64,000 nucleotides of DNA from Sulfurisoma sp963709555 (GCA_963709555.1 CAVPWR010000003.1:248001-312000), one strand, 5' to 3'. Shown: positions 1 to 8,946, numbered from the stretch's first letter. Notes: generated from the letters alone by a model not told the origin. A program made the numbers and translations.

Positions 1-27
1 GCAGCGCAACCTGTTCTGAAAAGAGAT

Positions 28-669
28 ATGGCCAACAAGATTCACGTTCTCATCGCCGACGATCATGCCATCGTCCGCCAGGGCCTCAAGCAGATCCTGT
101 CGGAGACCGACGATCTCGTCGTCGCCGGCGAAGCCGACGATGGCGCCGACGCGATGCAGCTGGCGCGGCAGCAGCAATGGGACGTCTTCCTGCTCGACGT
201 GACCATGCCCAACCGCAACGGCATCGATACCCTGAAGCAGCTGAAGAAGGAGTTCCCGCGGCTGCCGGTGCTGATGCTGTCGATGCACCCGGAGGAACAG
301 TACGCGGTGCGCGCCATCAAGGCCGGCGCCTCGGGCTACCTGACCAAGCAGAGCGCACCGGAGCTGCTGGTCACCGCGATCCGCCAGGTGGCGCAGGGCA
401 AGAAATACCTGAGCCCGACGGTGGCGATGCAGCTCGCCGACGCCATCGCCAGCGACAGCGAGAAGCCGCTGCACGAGCTGCTCACCGACCGCGAGTTCGA
501 GGTCTTCCGCATGATCGCGGTGGGTCGCCCGCTGACCCAGATCGCCGAGGAGCTCAACCTGGCGGTGGCGACCATCAGCACCTTCCGCGCCCGCATCATC
601 GAGAAGACCGGCCTGCGCAGCAATGCCGAGATGATCCGTTACGGCCTCGAGCACGGCCTCGTCGAGTAA
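28..669 (+). CDS. NarL/FixJ-family two-component response regulator
   Basis: This 213-residue protein has an N-terminal receiver domain and a C-terminal LuxR-type helix-turn-helix. The receiver (about residues 5-120) shows the acidic pair in IADDH, the phospho-acceptor Asp in LLDVTMP and the conserved Lys in YLTKQ. The output domain (about 150-210) begins LTDREFEVF and carries the recognition helix around ATISTFRARI. It should bind DNA when phosphorylated by a partner histidine kinase. Bases 1-19 look like the tail of another frame ending TGA, possibly that kinase, but too little is visible to say. The GGDEF gene starts 4 bp downstream, so the two are probably one operon. The regulated genes are unknown. 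Confidence 0.93.
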   Translation: MANKIHVLIADDHAIVRQGLKQILSETDDLVVAGEADDGADAMQLARQQQWDVFLLDVTMPNRNGIDTLKQLKKEFPRLPVLMLSMHPEEQYAVRAIKAGASGYLTKQSAPELLVTAIRQVAQGKKYLSPTVAMQLADAIASDSEKPLHELLTDREFEVFRMIAVGRPLTQIAEELNLAVATISTFRARIIEKTGLRSNAEMIRYGLEHGLVE

Positions 670-672
670 GCC

Positions 673-2488
673 ATGACCAAGCTGACCCAGCCGTCCGACC
701 TCGCCCGCGAAACCCTGCGCCAGCTGGCGATGCGGCGCATCCCGCCGACCCCGGACAACTATCACACGCTCTACCACGAGATCGCCGGCACCACGGCGGC
801 CGAAGGCTTTCCCGAAAAGGCACTGAAGCAACTGGCCGGCGCGCTTCCGCGCAATACGCCCGAGCAGATGCGCTTTGCGCGCCAGATCGACGGTGCCGTG
901 GCGGGCAAGAACTGGGATGGCCTCAAGGCCGCGCTGGTCGACATGCTCGACAAGAACGCCGCCGAGCCGCCGGCCTGGTCGGCACTGATCCGCGACCTCG
1001 TCGTCCAGTTCGAGGCGCGCCATGCCGAGTTCGACCACGGCGCGCAAGCGCGAGGCGCTGGATCACGTTCTCGCCTCGTCCAGCACGCCGGAAACGCTGC
1101 ATGGGCGGCTGCAGTCACTGCTGCGCGCCTGGTCGCAGGGCGTGTCCAGCAGCGAGGCGCTGAATCCGGCCGAGGCGGCACCTGCCGCCGCCGCGGCCGG
1201 GGATGCCGCCGTTGTTCCCGCGGCGATTGCGGTTCCGGCTGCCGTGGCCGCGACTTCCACGGCTGCTGCGGTGCCGGGCCAGACCCGCCAGCTCGGCAGC
1301 GACCTCAAGGATCTGATCGCCCAGCTGCTGGTGGATGCCATCGGCGTGTTGCTGGTCGATACGCCGGAGCTGGCGGAGGAGGCCAGGCAGTTGGCGGATG
1401 CAGTTCGTGCGACGCGCTCGGCCGAAGATATCGCCGAGTTCACCGCGCGCATGAAGAAGTTCAGCTATCGCCTGAACTTCGTCGCCGAGGACCAGGCCGA
1501 ACTCAAGGCCGCGCTGCTCAAGCTGCTGCAGCTCATCATCGTCAACATCAACGAGCTGATCCTCGACGACCAGTGGCTGCAGGGGCAGATCTCGGTGGTG
1601 ATGGACCTCGTCAGCCAGCCGCTCAACCTGCGCCAGCTCGATGACGTCGAGCGCCGCCTCAAGGAAGTCATCGTCAAGCAGGGTACGCTGAAGAAGCACC
1701 TCAATGACGCGCGCGACCGGCTCAAGGCCATGCTCGCCACCTTCGTCGATCGCCTGGCCAGTTTCACCGACGAGACCGGCGGCTATCACGACAAGATCGA
1801 AAGTTGCGCAGACAAGATCAGCCGTGCCAACGACATCGGCGAGCTGTCCGACGTGCTCGACGAAGTCATGCGCGAGACGCGGGTGATCCAGCTCTCTGCG
1901 CAGCGTTCGCGCGACGAGCTGACCGAGATGAAGAGCCGCGTGGCCGAGGCGGAGCAGGAAATCGCCCGGCTGCAGACCGAGCTGTCCGAGGCCGGCGACG
2001 TGATGCGCCACGACACGCTGACCGGCGCGCTCAACCGCAAGGGCATGGACGAGGCAATCGACACCGAGGTGTCGCGCGTCAAGCGCCACGGCTCGGCGCT
2101 GTGCATGGCGCTGCTCGACATCGACAATTTCAAGAAGCTCAACGACACGCTCGGCCATGACGCCGGCGATGCCGCGCTGGTGCATCTGACGCAGGTGACG
2201 AAGGATGCCATCCGGCCGCAGGACACCCTGGCGCGCTATGGCGGCGAGGAGTTCGTGGTGCTGCTGCCCGACACCGCGCTCGACGCTGCCGTGACGGCGA
2301 TGGTGCGGGTGCAGCGCGAACTGACCAAACGCTTCTTCCTGCACAAGAACGAGAAGGTGCTGATCACCTTCAGTTGCGGCGTCGCCGAACTGCAGGGCGA
2401 GGAGGCGCCAATGGCGGCCCTGAAGCGCGCCGACCAGGCGATGTACCTGGCCAAGCGTTCGGGCAAGAATCGCGTGGTGGCCGGATAA
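673..2488 (+). CDS. GGDEF diguanylate cyclase, frameshifted near 1030-1045
   Basis: The product should make cyclic di-GMP. Translation from ATG 673 gives an N-terminal domain (MTKLTQPSDLARETLRQLAM...) up to about position 1030. The continuation (TTARKREALDHVLASS...) lies in the frame of position 1022 and runs to the stop at 2488, so one extra base or two missing bases sit near 1030-1045. The joined protein would be about 604 residues: a helical N-terminal region, an Ala-rich linker (about 1150-1290), a coiled-coil region, and a C-terminal GGDEF domain with the active-site signature RYGGEEFVVLLP. An N-terminal partner-binding role is inferred. The upstream response regulator is probably cotranscribed. 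The break may be a sequencing error, since many genes here show the same pattern. Confidence 0.82.
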
Positions 2489-2522
2489 AAAAGTTCTGTT
2501 ATACTTCGCGCCCTCAAGCAAG

Positions 2523-2599
2523 GCGCCCGTAGCTCATCTGGATAGAGTACTTGGCTACGAACCAAGGGGTAGGGAGTTCGAATCTCTCCGGGCGCGCCA
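2523..2599 (+). tRNA. tRNA-Arg (anticodon ACG)
   Basis: The acceptor stem pairs GCGCCCG (2523-2529) with CGGGCGC (2589-2595). The anticodon arm is CTTGG, loop CTACGAA, CCAAG, giving anticodon ACG at 2557-2559, which is deaminated to ICG and reads CGU, CGC and CGA. The T arm contains the usual GTTCGAATC. The 3' CCA is encoded at 2597-2599. Total length is 77 nt. Confidence 0.97.
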
Positions 2600-2606
2600 G
2601 AAAATC

Positions 2607-2638
2607 AAGGGCTTAGATCGAAAGATCTAAGCCCTTTT
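2607..2638 (+). terminator. rho-independent terminator after tRNA-Arg
   Basis: A perfect 13-bp stem (2607-2619 with 2624-2636) is closed by a GAAA tetraloop. A-rich sequence lies on the 5' side and a short T run on the 3' side. It directly follows the tRNA CCA end. Confidence 0.85.
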
Positions 2639-2656
2639 CACTTCCCGGGACTCGCG

Positions 2657-2857
2657 ATGCGTGTCGTTGCCTCAAGCCTGTTGCTGATTTTTTCCCTAGT
2701 TCTCAATGGCTGTTCGGCCATCATCGTCGCGGCCGATGTCGCCGTTTCGGCGGGCGTCGCGGTGGTGGGCACGGCCGCCGACCTGACTGTCGCCGGCGTC
2801 AAGGCCGTGGCGGGTGCCGCCAGCGGCGGCAAGGATGAGGAAAAGCAGAAGAACTGA
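2657..2857 (+). CDS. small lipoprotein, NF038104-like
   Basis: This 66-residue protein has a lipoprotein signal peptide (MRVVASSLLLIFSLVLNGC) with lipobox LNGC, so the mature N-terminus would be a lipidated Cys at residue 19. The rest is Ala/Val-rich, with repeats of the type AADVAVSAGVAVVGTAADLTV, and a charged tail (KDEEKQKN). Small proteins of this form are widespread in Proteobacteria; I recall the family NF038104 but cannot confirm membership. Its stop codon directly abuts the stop codon of the convergent phosphatase gene. Function is unknown. Confidence 0.75.
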   Translation: MRVVASSLLLIFSLVLNGCSAIIVAADVAVSAGVAVVGTAADLTVAGVKAVAGAASGGKDEEKQKN

Positions 2858-3664
2858 TCAGGTGTCGCGAAGGTAGCGGCACCATTGCTCGAACAGGCCC
2901 TTGTCGGCGGCGCAAACCGCCGAGCGCGGTGCCAGTGTCAGTTGCGCGGGTGTGCCGTCGAGGGTATCGGCGCAGCCGCCGGCCTCGGCCAGGATGAGGC
3001 TCCCCGCCGCATAGTCCCAGAGGCCCTGTCGTCCATGCAGATAGAGATGGAAACGGCCGGCTGCGACCCAGCACCAGTCCAGGGCTACCGAGCCGATCGA
3101 GCGCTGCGAGGAGTATGGCGGCGTCGCGGCGATGCGCGCCGCCAAAGCCGGCGGCAGCCGCTTGAAGTCGATGCAGGCGGTGGTCTTGGCCAGTGGAATG
3201 CCTGCCGCTTTGACGCGCAGCGGCTCGCCGTTGAGCGTGGCGCCGCCGCCGCGGATAGCGGCGAAGGATTCGTCATGCATCGGGTCGTAGACGATGCCGG
3301 CCTCGATGCGGCCGTGACGCATCAGCGCGAGCGATACCCCGAACAGCGGAATTCCGGCGGCGAAGTTGCTGGTGCCGTCGAGCGGATCGAGCACCCACAG
3401 GCCGCTGCTGCCGGAGCCGCTCTCGGCTAGCCGCCGTTCCTGCTCGGCGGCTTCCATTTCCTCGCCGAGGAAATCGATGTCGGGGTGGCGTTCCGCCAGC
3501 GCCGACTTTACGCGGCCTTGCATGGCCAGGTCGGCTTCCGTGAGCCAGCTGCCGTCAGCCTTCTCGGAGCGCGTCGTGCGGCGGAAGCGGGCGACCAGTT
3601 CAGTGTGCGCGGCGGTGCGGATCAGCGCCTCGATCGCCGCCAGGTCGAGCGGCGCAACGGTCAT
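2858..3664 (-). CDS. inositol monophosphatase family protein
   Basis: A 268-residue Mg2+-dependent phosphatase, the usual family length. The metal and substrate motifs are visible: FLGEEM, then WVLDPLDGTSNF, then WDYAAGSLILAEAGG near the C-terminus. The start ATG at 3664 overlaps the stop of the HD-domain gene (ATGA), which implies translational coupling with that upstream gene. Family members hydrolyse inositol-1-phosphate, histidinol-phosphate, fructose-1,6-bisphosphate or 3'-phosphoadenosine 5'-phosphate; the sequence does not decide between them. Confidence 0.9.
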   Translation of the reverse strand: MTVAPLDLAAIEALIRTAAHTELVARFRRTTRSEKADGSWLTEADLAMQGRVKSALAERHPDIDFLGEEMEAAEQERRLAESGSGSSGLWVLDPLDGTSNFAAGIPLFGVSLALMRHGRIEAGIVYDPMHDESFAAIRGGGATLNGEPLRVKAAGIPLAKTTACIDFKRLPPALAARIAATPPYSSQRSIGSVALDWCWVAAGRFHLYLHGRQGLWDYAAGSLILAEAGGCADTLDGTPAQLTLAPRSAVCAADKGLFEQWCRYLRDT

Positions 3665-4596
3665 GCCGCCGCCGGAACGAATACCCTGGGATGGCGGCGC
3701 AACATTGCGTAGTCCTGGCTGGCGAGGACGCTGCCGAGATAGTCGAGGTTGCGCTGGATCGCCTCGTCGTAGGGGTTGGCGCCGTCGAAATGGTCGGTCA
3801 TGAAGTGGCGGACGTTGCCGAAATCCTCGTCGAGGCGCTTGGCGATGAACCCGCTGTAGAAGCCCGGTGTCTTCTGCAGCAGGGTTTCGCGGTCGGGATA
3901 GGGCGTGTCGGCGGTGCCCGCCAGGCCGATGGCGCTGAATTCGAGGAAGAGGAAGTCGCGGCACTTCTCGATATAGCAGCGGTCGGACATCTGGCTCAGC
4001 AGGTCGGCGGTGGCGATCATGGCGCCGAGCTTGCGGTGCAGCGCCGGCCAGTCGGCGGGAATCTTGTAGATCAGCTTGGTCGGCATGATCAGCTCGGTCT
4101 TGGCGGCGAGTCCGGCCAGCGAGGTGCCGGCGAGATAGTCGCGCAGGAACTCGACGCCACGCTCCTCATGCACCGGCGTCAGCGAAGCGCCCCAGAGGTC
4201 GGCCTCGTGGCTGCGGCGCAACAGGCCGATGTCGTGATAGAGCGCCAGGATGATGCCGAGCAGGGCATGGGCACGGTCGATGTGCGGTTCGCCATCCGCT
4301 CCGGTAGCGCGGGACTCGCCATCGAGCAGGCGCGCCATGGTGAGGCCGGTCTCGAGGGCGTGGCGCAGGTCGTGATAGAGGGTATCGCAGCGCAGCAGCC
4401 CCGGGTAGTCGCCGCTGAAGGCGCGCACCAGGTCGTCGATCGCCCGCGTCAGCAGCCCGGGATCGGGGCAGCCGCCGGGCATGCCGTCGAGGATGGCGCG
4501 GATCGCCGCCTCCACCGCGCGCGGCGACTCGAGGTCGACGCTGCCGGTCGGGTCGCGTTGCGACAGCTGGGCGGGGGAGGGGCTTTGCAGGTTCAT
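3661..4596 (-). CDS. HD-domain phosphohydrolase-like protein
   Basis: A 311-residue protein with an HD-type metal site: DTLYHDLRHALE supplies the first His, and LALYHDIGLLRR supplies the HD pair, at about residues 80-125. Later conserved-looking segments include IATADLLSQMSDR and FLFLEF. HD enzymes of this type cleave phosphate bonds in nucleotides or nucleotide second messengers, but no GYP signature is present, so a cyclic-di-GMP phosphodiesterase role should not be assumed. It is coupled to the downstream phosphatase by a 4-bp overlap, and metY lies just upstream (15 bp), so the three may share a transcript. Confidence 0.8.
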   Translation of the reverse strand: MNLQSPSPAQLSQRDPTGSVDLESPRAVEAAIRAILDGMPGGCPDPGLLTRAIDDLVRAFSGDYPGLLRCDTLYHDLRHALETGLTMARLLDGESRATGADGEPHIDRAHALLGIILALYHDIGLLRRSHEADLWGASLTPVHEERGVEFLRDYLAGTSLAGLAAKTELIMPTKLIYKIPADWPALHRKLGAMIATADLLSQMSDRCYIEKCRDFLFLEFSAIGLAGTADTPYPDRETLLQKTPGFYSGFIAKRLDEDFGNVRHFMTDHFDGANPYDEAIQRNLDYLGSVLASQDYAMLRRHPRVFVPAAA

Positions 4597-4611
4597 GCGG
4601 CGGGTGAGGGG

Positions 4612-5883
4612 TCAGGCCGCCTTCAGTGCCTGGTCGAGGTCGGCGATCAGATCGTCGATGTGCTCGATGCCGACCGAGAGGCGGATCATGTCCTCGCTGA
4701 CGCCGGCCTTGGCCATTTCCTCGGGGCCCAGCTGGCGGTGCGTGGTCGTGGCCGGGTGGCAGGCCAGCGTCTTGCAGTCGCCGATATTCACCAGTCGCGT
4801 TACCAGCTGCAGTGCGTCCTGGAACTTGCCGCCGGCTTCGCGGCCGCCTTTCACGCCGAAGTTGAGGATGCCGGACGCTTTGCCGTCCATGTACTTCTGC
4901 ACCAGCGGGTAGTCCTTGTGGTCCTTGAGGCCGGCGTAATTGACCCAGCTCACCTTGGGATGCGACTTGAGGAACTCGGCGATCTTCACCGAGTTCTCGC
5001 AGATGCGATCCATGCGCAGCGGCAGCGTCTCGACGCCCTGCAGGATGAGGAAGGCGTTGAAGGGCGAGATCGCCGCGCCCATGTTGCGCAGCGGCACCAC
5101 GCGGGCGCGGCCGATGTAGGCGGCGGGGCCGAGGGCTTCGGTGTAGACCACGCCGTGGTAGGAAACGTCGGGCTCGTTGAGGCGCTTGAACCGGGCCTTG
5201 TGCTCGGCCCAGGGGAACTTGCCGGAATCGACGATCATGCCGCCGATGGAATTGCCGTGGCCGCCCAGGTATTTGGTCAGCGCGTGCACCACGATGTCGG
5301 CGCCATGCTCGAAGGGCCGGCACAGGTAGGGCGAGGGCACGGTGTTGTCGACGATCAGCGGCACGCCGTGCTTGTGGGCGATCGCGGCCAGCGGCTCGAA
5401 ATCGGTGACATTGCCGAGCGGGTTGCCGACGGATTCGCAGAAGATCGCCTTGGTCTTGCCGTCGATCAGCTTTTCGAAGCTCGCCGGATCGCGGTAGTCG
5501 GCGAAGCGCACCTCGATGCCGTATTGCGGCAGGGTGTGGGCGAACAGGTTGTAGGTGCCGCCGTAGAGCGTCGAGGCGGAGACGATGTTGTCGCCGGCTT
5601 CCGAAATGGTCTGGATGGCGTAGGTGATCGCCGCCATGCCCGAGGCCAGCGCCAGGCCGGCCACGCCGCCCTCCATCGCCGCGACGCGCTTTTCCAGCAC
5701 GTCCTGCGTCGGGTTCATGATGCGGGTGTAGATGTTGCCTGCGACTTTCAGGTCGAACAGGTCGGCGCCGTGCTGGGTGCTGTCGAAGGCGTAGGATGTG
5801 GTCTGGTAGATCGGCACCGCCACGGCCTTGGTGGTCGGGTCGGGGCTGAAGCCGCCATGGACGGCGATGGTTTCCAGTTTCAT
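4612..5883 (-). CDS. metY: O-acetylhomoserine sulfhydrylase (PLP-dependent)
   Basis: A 423-residue Cys/Met-metabolism PLP enzyme, full length for MetY. It begins MKLETIAVHGGFSPDPTT, typical of O-acetylhomoserine aminocarboxypropyltransferases. The PLP lysine is in VVHALTKYLGGHG, and SGMAAITYAI supplies the phosphate-contact region. It would form homocysteine directly from O-acetylhomoserine and sulfide in the cytoplasm, the direct sulfhydrylation route to methionine. A GGAG ribosome-binding site lies 5 bp upstream of ATG 5883. I looked for a SAM riboswitch in the 170 bp upstream and could not support one. Closely related enzymes use O-succinylhomoserine, so substrate is inferred. Confidence 0.93.
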   Translation of the reverse strand: MKLETIAVHGGFSPDPTTKAVAVPIYQTTSYAFDSTQHGADLFDLKVAGNIYTRIMNPTQDVLEKRVAAMEGGVAGLALASGMAAITYAIQTISEAGDNIVSASTLYGGTYNLFAHTLPQYGIEVRFADYRDPASFEKLIDGKTKAIFCESVGNPLGNVTDFEPLAAIAHKHGVPLIVDNTVPSPYLCRPFEHGADIVVHALTKYLGGHGNSIGGMIVDSGKFPWAEHKARFKRLNEPDVSYHGVVYTEALGPAAYIGRARVVPLRNMGAAISPFNAFLILQGVETLPLRMDRICENSVKIAEFLKSHPKVSWVNYAGLKDHKDYPLVQKYMDGKASGILNFGVKGGREAGGKFQDALQLVTRLVNIGDCKTLACHPATTTHRQLGPEEMAKAGVSEDMIRLSVGIEHIDDLIADLDQALKAA

Positions 5884-6056
5884 CGAAACTCCGTTGCGTG
5901 TCGGGTCACAGATCAGTCAATATAGGCCGTTAACCTGACGGTTGTCTTGCTCCAATCCGACCGGCGGCAACCGCGCGGCGATGGATGGCTCGCAGCGGTC
6001 GCCCGGGTCGGTTTTGGGCGTCAGGCAGGATGCTATCTTTAATGCTGGAGGTCATT

Positions 6057-6839
6057 GTGCGGCGAATTGCTTTAATTGTCATCATCGTGACATTTGTCAC
6101 GGCGGCGTGGGCGCAGGGGATCGAAGTCCTCACCCTCAGGCATCGCAGCGCCGAACAACTGCTGCCGCAACTGCAGCCGCTGGTCGAGCCCGGCGGCATG
6201 CTGACGGGGACGGGCGACAAGTTGTTCCTGCGTGCATCGGCCCGCAACCAGGCCGACATCCGCCAGGCCCTCGATGCGCTCGACCGGCCGCTGCGGCGGC
6301 TGATGATCACCGTGCGCCAGGGCGGCACGGCCGAAGGGGAAAAAGTCGGCGCCAGCGGCACGGTGATCCTTTCCCCCGGCGACAGCAGCGTGCGCGCCCG
6401 CGCCGGCGAGCGCCGCTACAGCACCCGTGACAGCGTCTCGCAGCAGGTGCAGACGGTCGAGGGTGGCCGCGCCTTCATCAACGTCGGCCGCGCAATCGCG
6501 CTCCCCTTGCGCGAGGTCGTGCTGACGCCGGCCGGGGTGGTGGTGTCGCGCGGCATGGTCTGGTACGACGTCGGCACCGGCTTCGAGGCCGCGCCGCGCG
6601 TCGCCGGCGACACCGTCACCCTCGACATCAGCCCCCGCCACGACACACACGGCCCGATCCCCGGCAGCGTCAACGTCCGCCAGCTGTCGACCACGGTATC
6701 GGGGCGGCTGGGCGAATGGATCAGCCTCGGTGGCACCCGCCGCGAAACCGCGGGCCAGAGCGCCGGCACGATCCACTACGGCACCCGCAGCGGCCGCGAC
6801 GAGCAGGATGTCTGGCTGAAGGTCGACGAACTGAAATAG
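6057..6839 (+). CDS. exported secretin N-domain-like protein
   Basis: The GTG start at 6057 is preferred because GGAGG lies 6 bp upstream and translation then opens with a signal peptide (MRRIALIVIIVTFVTAAWAQ). Starts further upstream give a long non-signal leader. The mature part begins with IEVLTLRHRSAEQLLPQLQP, which resembles the short N1/NolW-type domains of secretins (about residues 22-90), but there is no secretin pore domain in the 260 residues. The C-terminal half is beta-rich. A KVGASGT insertion from the dispersed repeat follows the N domain. It has no obvious partner gene, so a pilus or secretion role is only a guess. Confidence 0.72.
   Translation: MRRIALIVIIVTFVTAAWAQGIEVLTLRHRSAEQLLPQLQPLVEPGGMLTGTGDKLFLRASARNQADIRQALDALDRPLRRLMITVRQGGTAEGEKVGASGTVILSPGDSSVRARAGERRYSTRDSVSQQVQTVEGGRAFINVGRAIALPLREVVLTPAGVVVSRGMVWYDVGTGFEAAPRVAGDTVTLDISPRHDTHGPIPGSVNVRQLSTTVSGRLGEWISLGGTRRETAGQSAGTIHYGTRSGRDEQDVWLKVDELK
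6340..6368 (+). repeat. KVG-type dispersed repeat, copy 1
   Basis: It starts AAAAAGTCGGCGCCAGCGGC and continues ACGGTGATC, and lies inside the secretin-like gene. It is read in frame as KVGASGTVI. It is nearly identical to the copy at 57572-57600. Confidence 0.75.
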
Positions 6840-6931
6840 CGCCCATTGAACGGGTGTCCCCGAATGAAAGCCGGAGTTCCAGGATTTAGTGGATTTGCCG
6901 GAAAGACAGACGCGCGAAAGAGGGGTGCCGC

Positions 6932-7411
6932 ATGGTGACGGCAGCAATGGCCAACAAGGCCATCCGGGTCCTGGTCATTCCGCTTTTGGCAACGACCCTC
7001 GTCGCCATCCCCGGCGCCAGGGCGGACACGATCTACAAGTGCAGAAACGCGTCCGGGGCGATGAGCTATTCAGCGAACCCGTGTCGCAGCGATGCCGTCA
7101 CGGAAAAGCAGATCGACTACACCCCTGCCCGGGAGCCCATGGCGATGCCGGCGGCAAAGGCCGGAATGGAGAAGGGGAGCAGCCCGCTCGCTGCAGAGAA
7201 ACAAGGCAGCCAGGACTCATGGCCGCCCAAGGAAGACATGCATGAAGCCCGGGTCAAGGCTGCTGCGGAAGAAGAGCGCGCTGCTGCGGAAAAGGTCCGG
7301 CAGGCGGAGGAATTCAAGAAGTCGCACACCTGCGTCTATCTGCGCCAGAGGGCGGCTGCCGGCGATCGGCGGATCAATATGCTCACGGTGGAAAGCATGG
7401 GATGCATGTAA
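6932..7411 (+). CDS. DUF4124-type exported protein
   Basis: A 159-residue protein with a signal peptide (MANKAIRVLVIPLLATTLVA... ending near GARA) and then ADTIYKCRNASGAMSYSANPC, the short beta-rich segment typical of DUF4124 proteins (normally TIYKC, G, YSD.PC). A long Ala/Glu/Lys-rich helical region follows (about residues 100-130), then a Cys-containing tail. An alternative start is ATG 6947; ATG 6932 has GAGGGG about 7 bp upstream. Function of the family is unknown. Its stop codon overlaps a degenerate RAYT-type repeat. Confidence 0.75.
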   Translation: MVTAAMANKAIRVLVIPLLATTLVAIPGARADTIYKCRNASGAMSYSANPCRSDAVTEKQIDYTPAREPMAMPAAKAGMEKGSSPLAAEKQGSQDSWPPKEDMHEARVKAAAEEERAAAEKVRQAEEFKKSHTCVYLRQRAAAGDRRINMLTVESMGCM

Positions 7412-7497
7412 TTGGGTGCAGCCCACGTTTTCCTAATAATCTCGCGACTGTTCAATTTTCCCGGCCAACATAGGAATTGCAGACCACATTTTCTTGA
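7410..7497 (+). repeat. two degenerate copies of the RAYT-flanking repeat
   Basis: Bases 7410-7460 align with the left flank of the transposase (8151-8197): both have AATTGGG, CCACGTTTTCCT, a TAAT/GATATTCTC-like stretch and CTGTT. A second, shorter copy at 7475-7497 has AATTG followed by CAGACCACATTTTCTTGA. Both lie in the 192-bp gap between the DUF4124 gene and the TPR gene. No gene is visible in this gap. Confidence 0.65.
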
Positions 7498-7603
7498 CGG
7501 CCAGCCATACGCGGAGACCAACCGGCTTGAACGCTTGAAAAGAAGCGCAGGCGGTCTGGCTGAAGGTCGACGAGGTCAGTTAACCCGCAGCCGACGGCAG
7601 CGG

Positions 7604-8065
7604 CTACCGGGGCGGCTTCGCCTTGTGGTCGGCGACGGCTTTCTTCAGGTCGTCGTATTCAGAACAGCCGGAAACGCAGAGCCCTTCCAGGATCTTCAGG
7701 TGTTCTTCGGCCTTGGCGACGTTGCCGGCCATGAGATAGGCCTCGCCGATGTACTCGTGTGCGCCGCGGTGCTTCGGGTCCAGGCGCAATGCCTCGCGGT
7801 AGTTCTTGAAGGCCAGGTCGAGATTGCCCGACTTGCGATACGAGAAGGCGAGGTAGTTATATGCGTCAGCATTGTCCGGCTCCCTCGCCACCAAACGGCT
7901 GAAGGCATCGATCGCGGCTTTCCAGTCCTGTGCCTTGACCGCCCGCTTGCCGGCGGCGGCATCGGAGCTTTCGATCGTGGTCGGCGGGCTGCTCCAATCG
8001 CCGGCGGCCAGCGCCGATGTTGCGTCGAGAGCCAGGGCGAGAAACAGAGCGGCGGGCAATCGCAT
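7604..8065 (-). CDS. exported TPR protein
   Basis: A 153-residue protein with a signal peptide (MRLPAALFLALALDATSALA) and two to three tetratricopeptide repeats. The repeats are clear from DWKAAIDAFSRLVAREPDNADAYNYLAF and the following NLDLAFKNYREALRLDPKHRGAHEYIGEAYL. A possible Cys pair (LCVSGC) lies near the C-terminus. It is probably a periplasmic protein-interaction module; partners are not evident. A GGAG-like ribosome-binding site precedes the start. The gene is bordered on both sides by RAYT-type repeats. Confidence 0.85.
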   Translation of the reverse strand: MRLPAALFLALALDATSALAAGDWSSPPTTIESSDAAAGKRAVKAQDWKAAIDAFSRLVAREPDNADAYNYLAFSYRKSGNLDLAFKNYREALRLDPKHRGAHEYIGEAYLMAGNVAKAEEHLKILEGLCVSGCSEYDDLKKAVADHKAKPPR

Positions 8066-8150
8066 GAGCCTTCTCCTCTTTGTTGCGGGTGTGGTCCAGT
8101 ATGAACACCGGATGCCGTCGACGCAACCAGCAGGGGTAATTGGGAGGGGT

Positions 8151-8197
8151 AATTGGGGGACAGACCACGTTTTCCTGATATTCTCCCGGCTGTTTTC
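8151..8197 (+). repeat. left flanking repeat of the RAYT element
   Basis: It contains AATTGGGGGACAGACCACGT followed by TTTCCTGATATTCTCCCGGC. The first 22 bases are repeated in inverted orientation at 8947-8969 on the other side of the transposase. A partial extra copy of the outer part (GGTAATTGGG) lies just upstream at 8135. Confidence 0.8.
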
Positions 8198-8214
8198 TCT
8201 TTCGCCAGCAGCCC

Positions 8215-8946
8215 ATGCCCCGCCGCGCCCGCGTTGCCCTTCCTGGCGTTCCCCTGCACCTGATCCAGCGCGGCAACAACCGCCAGGCCTGCTTCTTCGC
8301 CGAGGACGACTACCGCTTCTATCTCGACTGGCTGGCCGAGCATGCGCCTCGCTGTGGCTGCCGGCTGCATGCGTGGGTGCTCATGACCAACCATGTCCAT
8401 CTGCTGCTGACGCCGGAGGCTGAGGACAGCGCCGGGCGGCTGATGAAGGCGCTGGGACAGCGCTACGTGCAGTATGTCAATCGCACCTACCGCCGCAGCG
8501 GTTCCTTGTGGGAGGGCCGCTTCCGCTCCTGCATCGCCGGCGAGGAGGCTTACGTATTGGGCTGCCAGCGCTACATCGAGCTGAACCCGGTGCGGGCCGG
8601 CATGGTCGAGCATCCGGCGGAATATCCCTGGTCGAGCTACCGGACCAACGCGCGCGGCGAGGCGGGGCGCGCGCCGCTGCAGCCGCATCCGCTTTACCTC
8701 GCCCTGGGCCGGGACGAAGGCGGGCGCCAGGCGGCCTACCGCGAACTGTTTCGGTACGAACTGGAGCCGGGGCTGGTGGATGAAATCCGCCGCGCCACCA
8801 ACGGCAACTTCGCGCTGGGCAGCAGCGCGTTTCGGGATCAGGTGACGGCTGCGCTTGGGCGGCGCGCCAGCCGCGGTGCGCCGGGGCGGCCGCGCCGGAT
8901 TGTCGGGCCGGAATCCGGCGACCTGTTTGGACGCGTGAGCGGGTAG
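8215..8946 (+). CDS. REP-associated tyrosine transposase (IS200-like, Y1 family)
   Basis: A 243-residue Y1-type transposase. It opens with the family start RRARVALPGVPLHLIQRGNN, carries the metal-binding HUH motif in LMTNHVHLLL, and has the catalytic-Tyr region in ALGQRYVQYVNRTYRRSGSLWEGRF. GCQRYIELNPVRAGMV is also highly characteristic. Such RAYT enzymes are usually single-copy, immobile themselves, and act on short palindromic repeats. Consistent with that, the gene is flanked by inverted copies of a 22-bp sequence, and degenerate copies lie at 7410-7497 and 59808-59823. The frame is intact with all key residues, so it may be active. Confidence 0.93.
   Translation: MPRRARVALPGVPLHLIQRGNNRQACFFAEDDYRFYLDWLAEHAPRCGCRLHAWVLMTNHVHLLLTPEAEDSAGRLMKALGQRYVQYVNRTYRRSGSLWEGRFRSCIAGEEAYVLGCQRYIELNPVRAGMVEHPAEYPWSSYRTNARGEAGRAPLQPHPLYLALGRDEGGRQAAYRELFRYELEPGLVDEIRRATNGNFALGSSAFRDQVTAALGRRASRGAPGRPRRIVGPESGDLFGRVSG

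Noticed and set aside
3691..5925. Open frame of about 744 codons antisense to the HD gene and metY
   Set aside because: It spans two unrelated real genes on the other strand and has no recognisable motif; stop codons are rare in this frame because of GC content.
5884..6056. SAM-type riboswitch upstream of metY
   Set aside because: No convincing conserved core or pseudoknot could be drawn; only an ordinary ribosome-binding site is visible.
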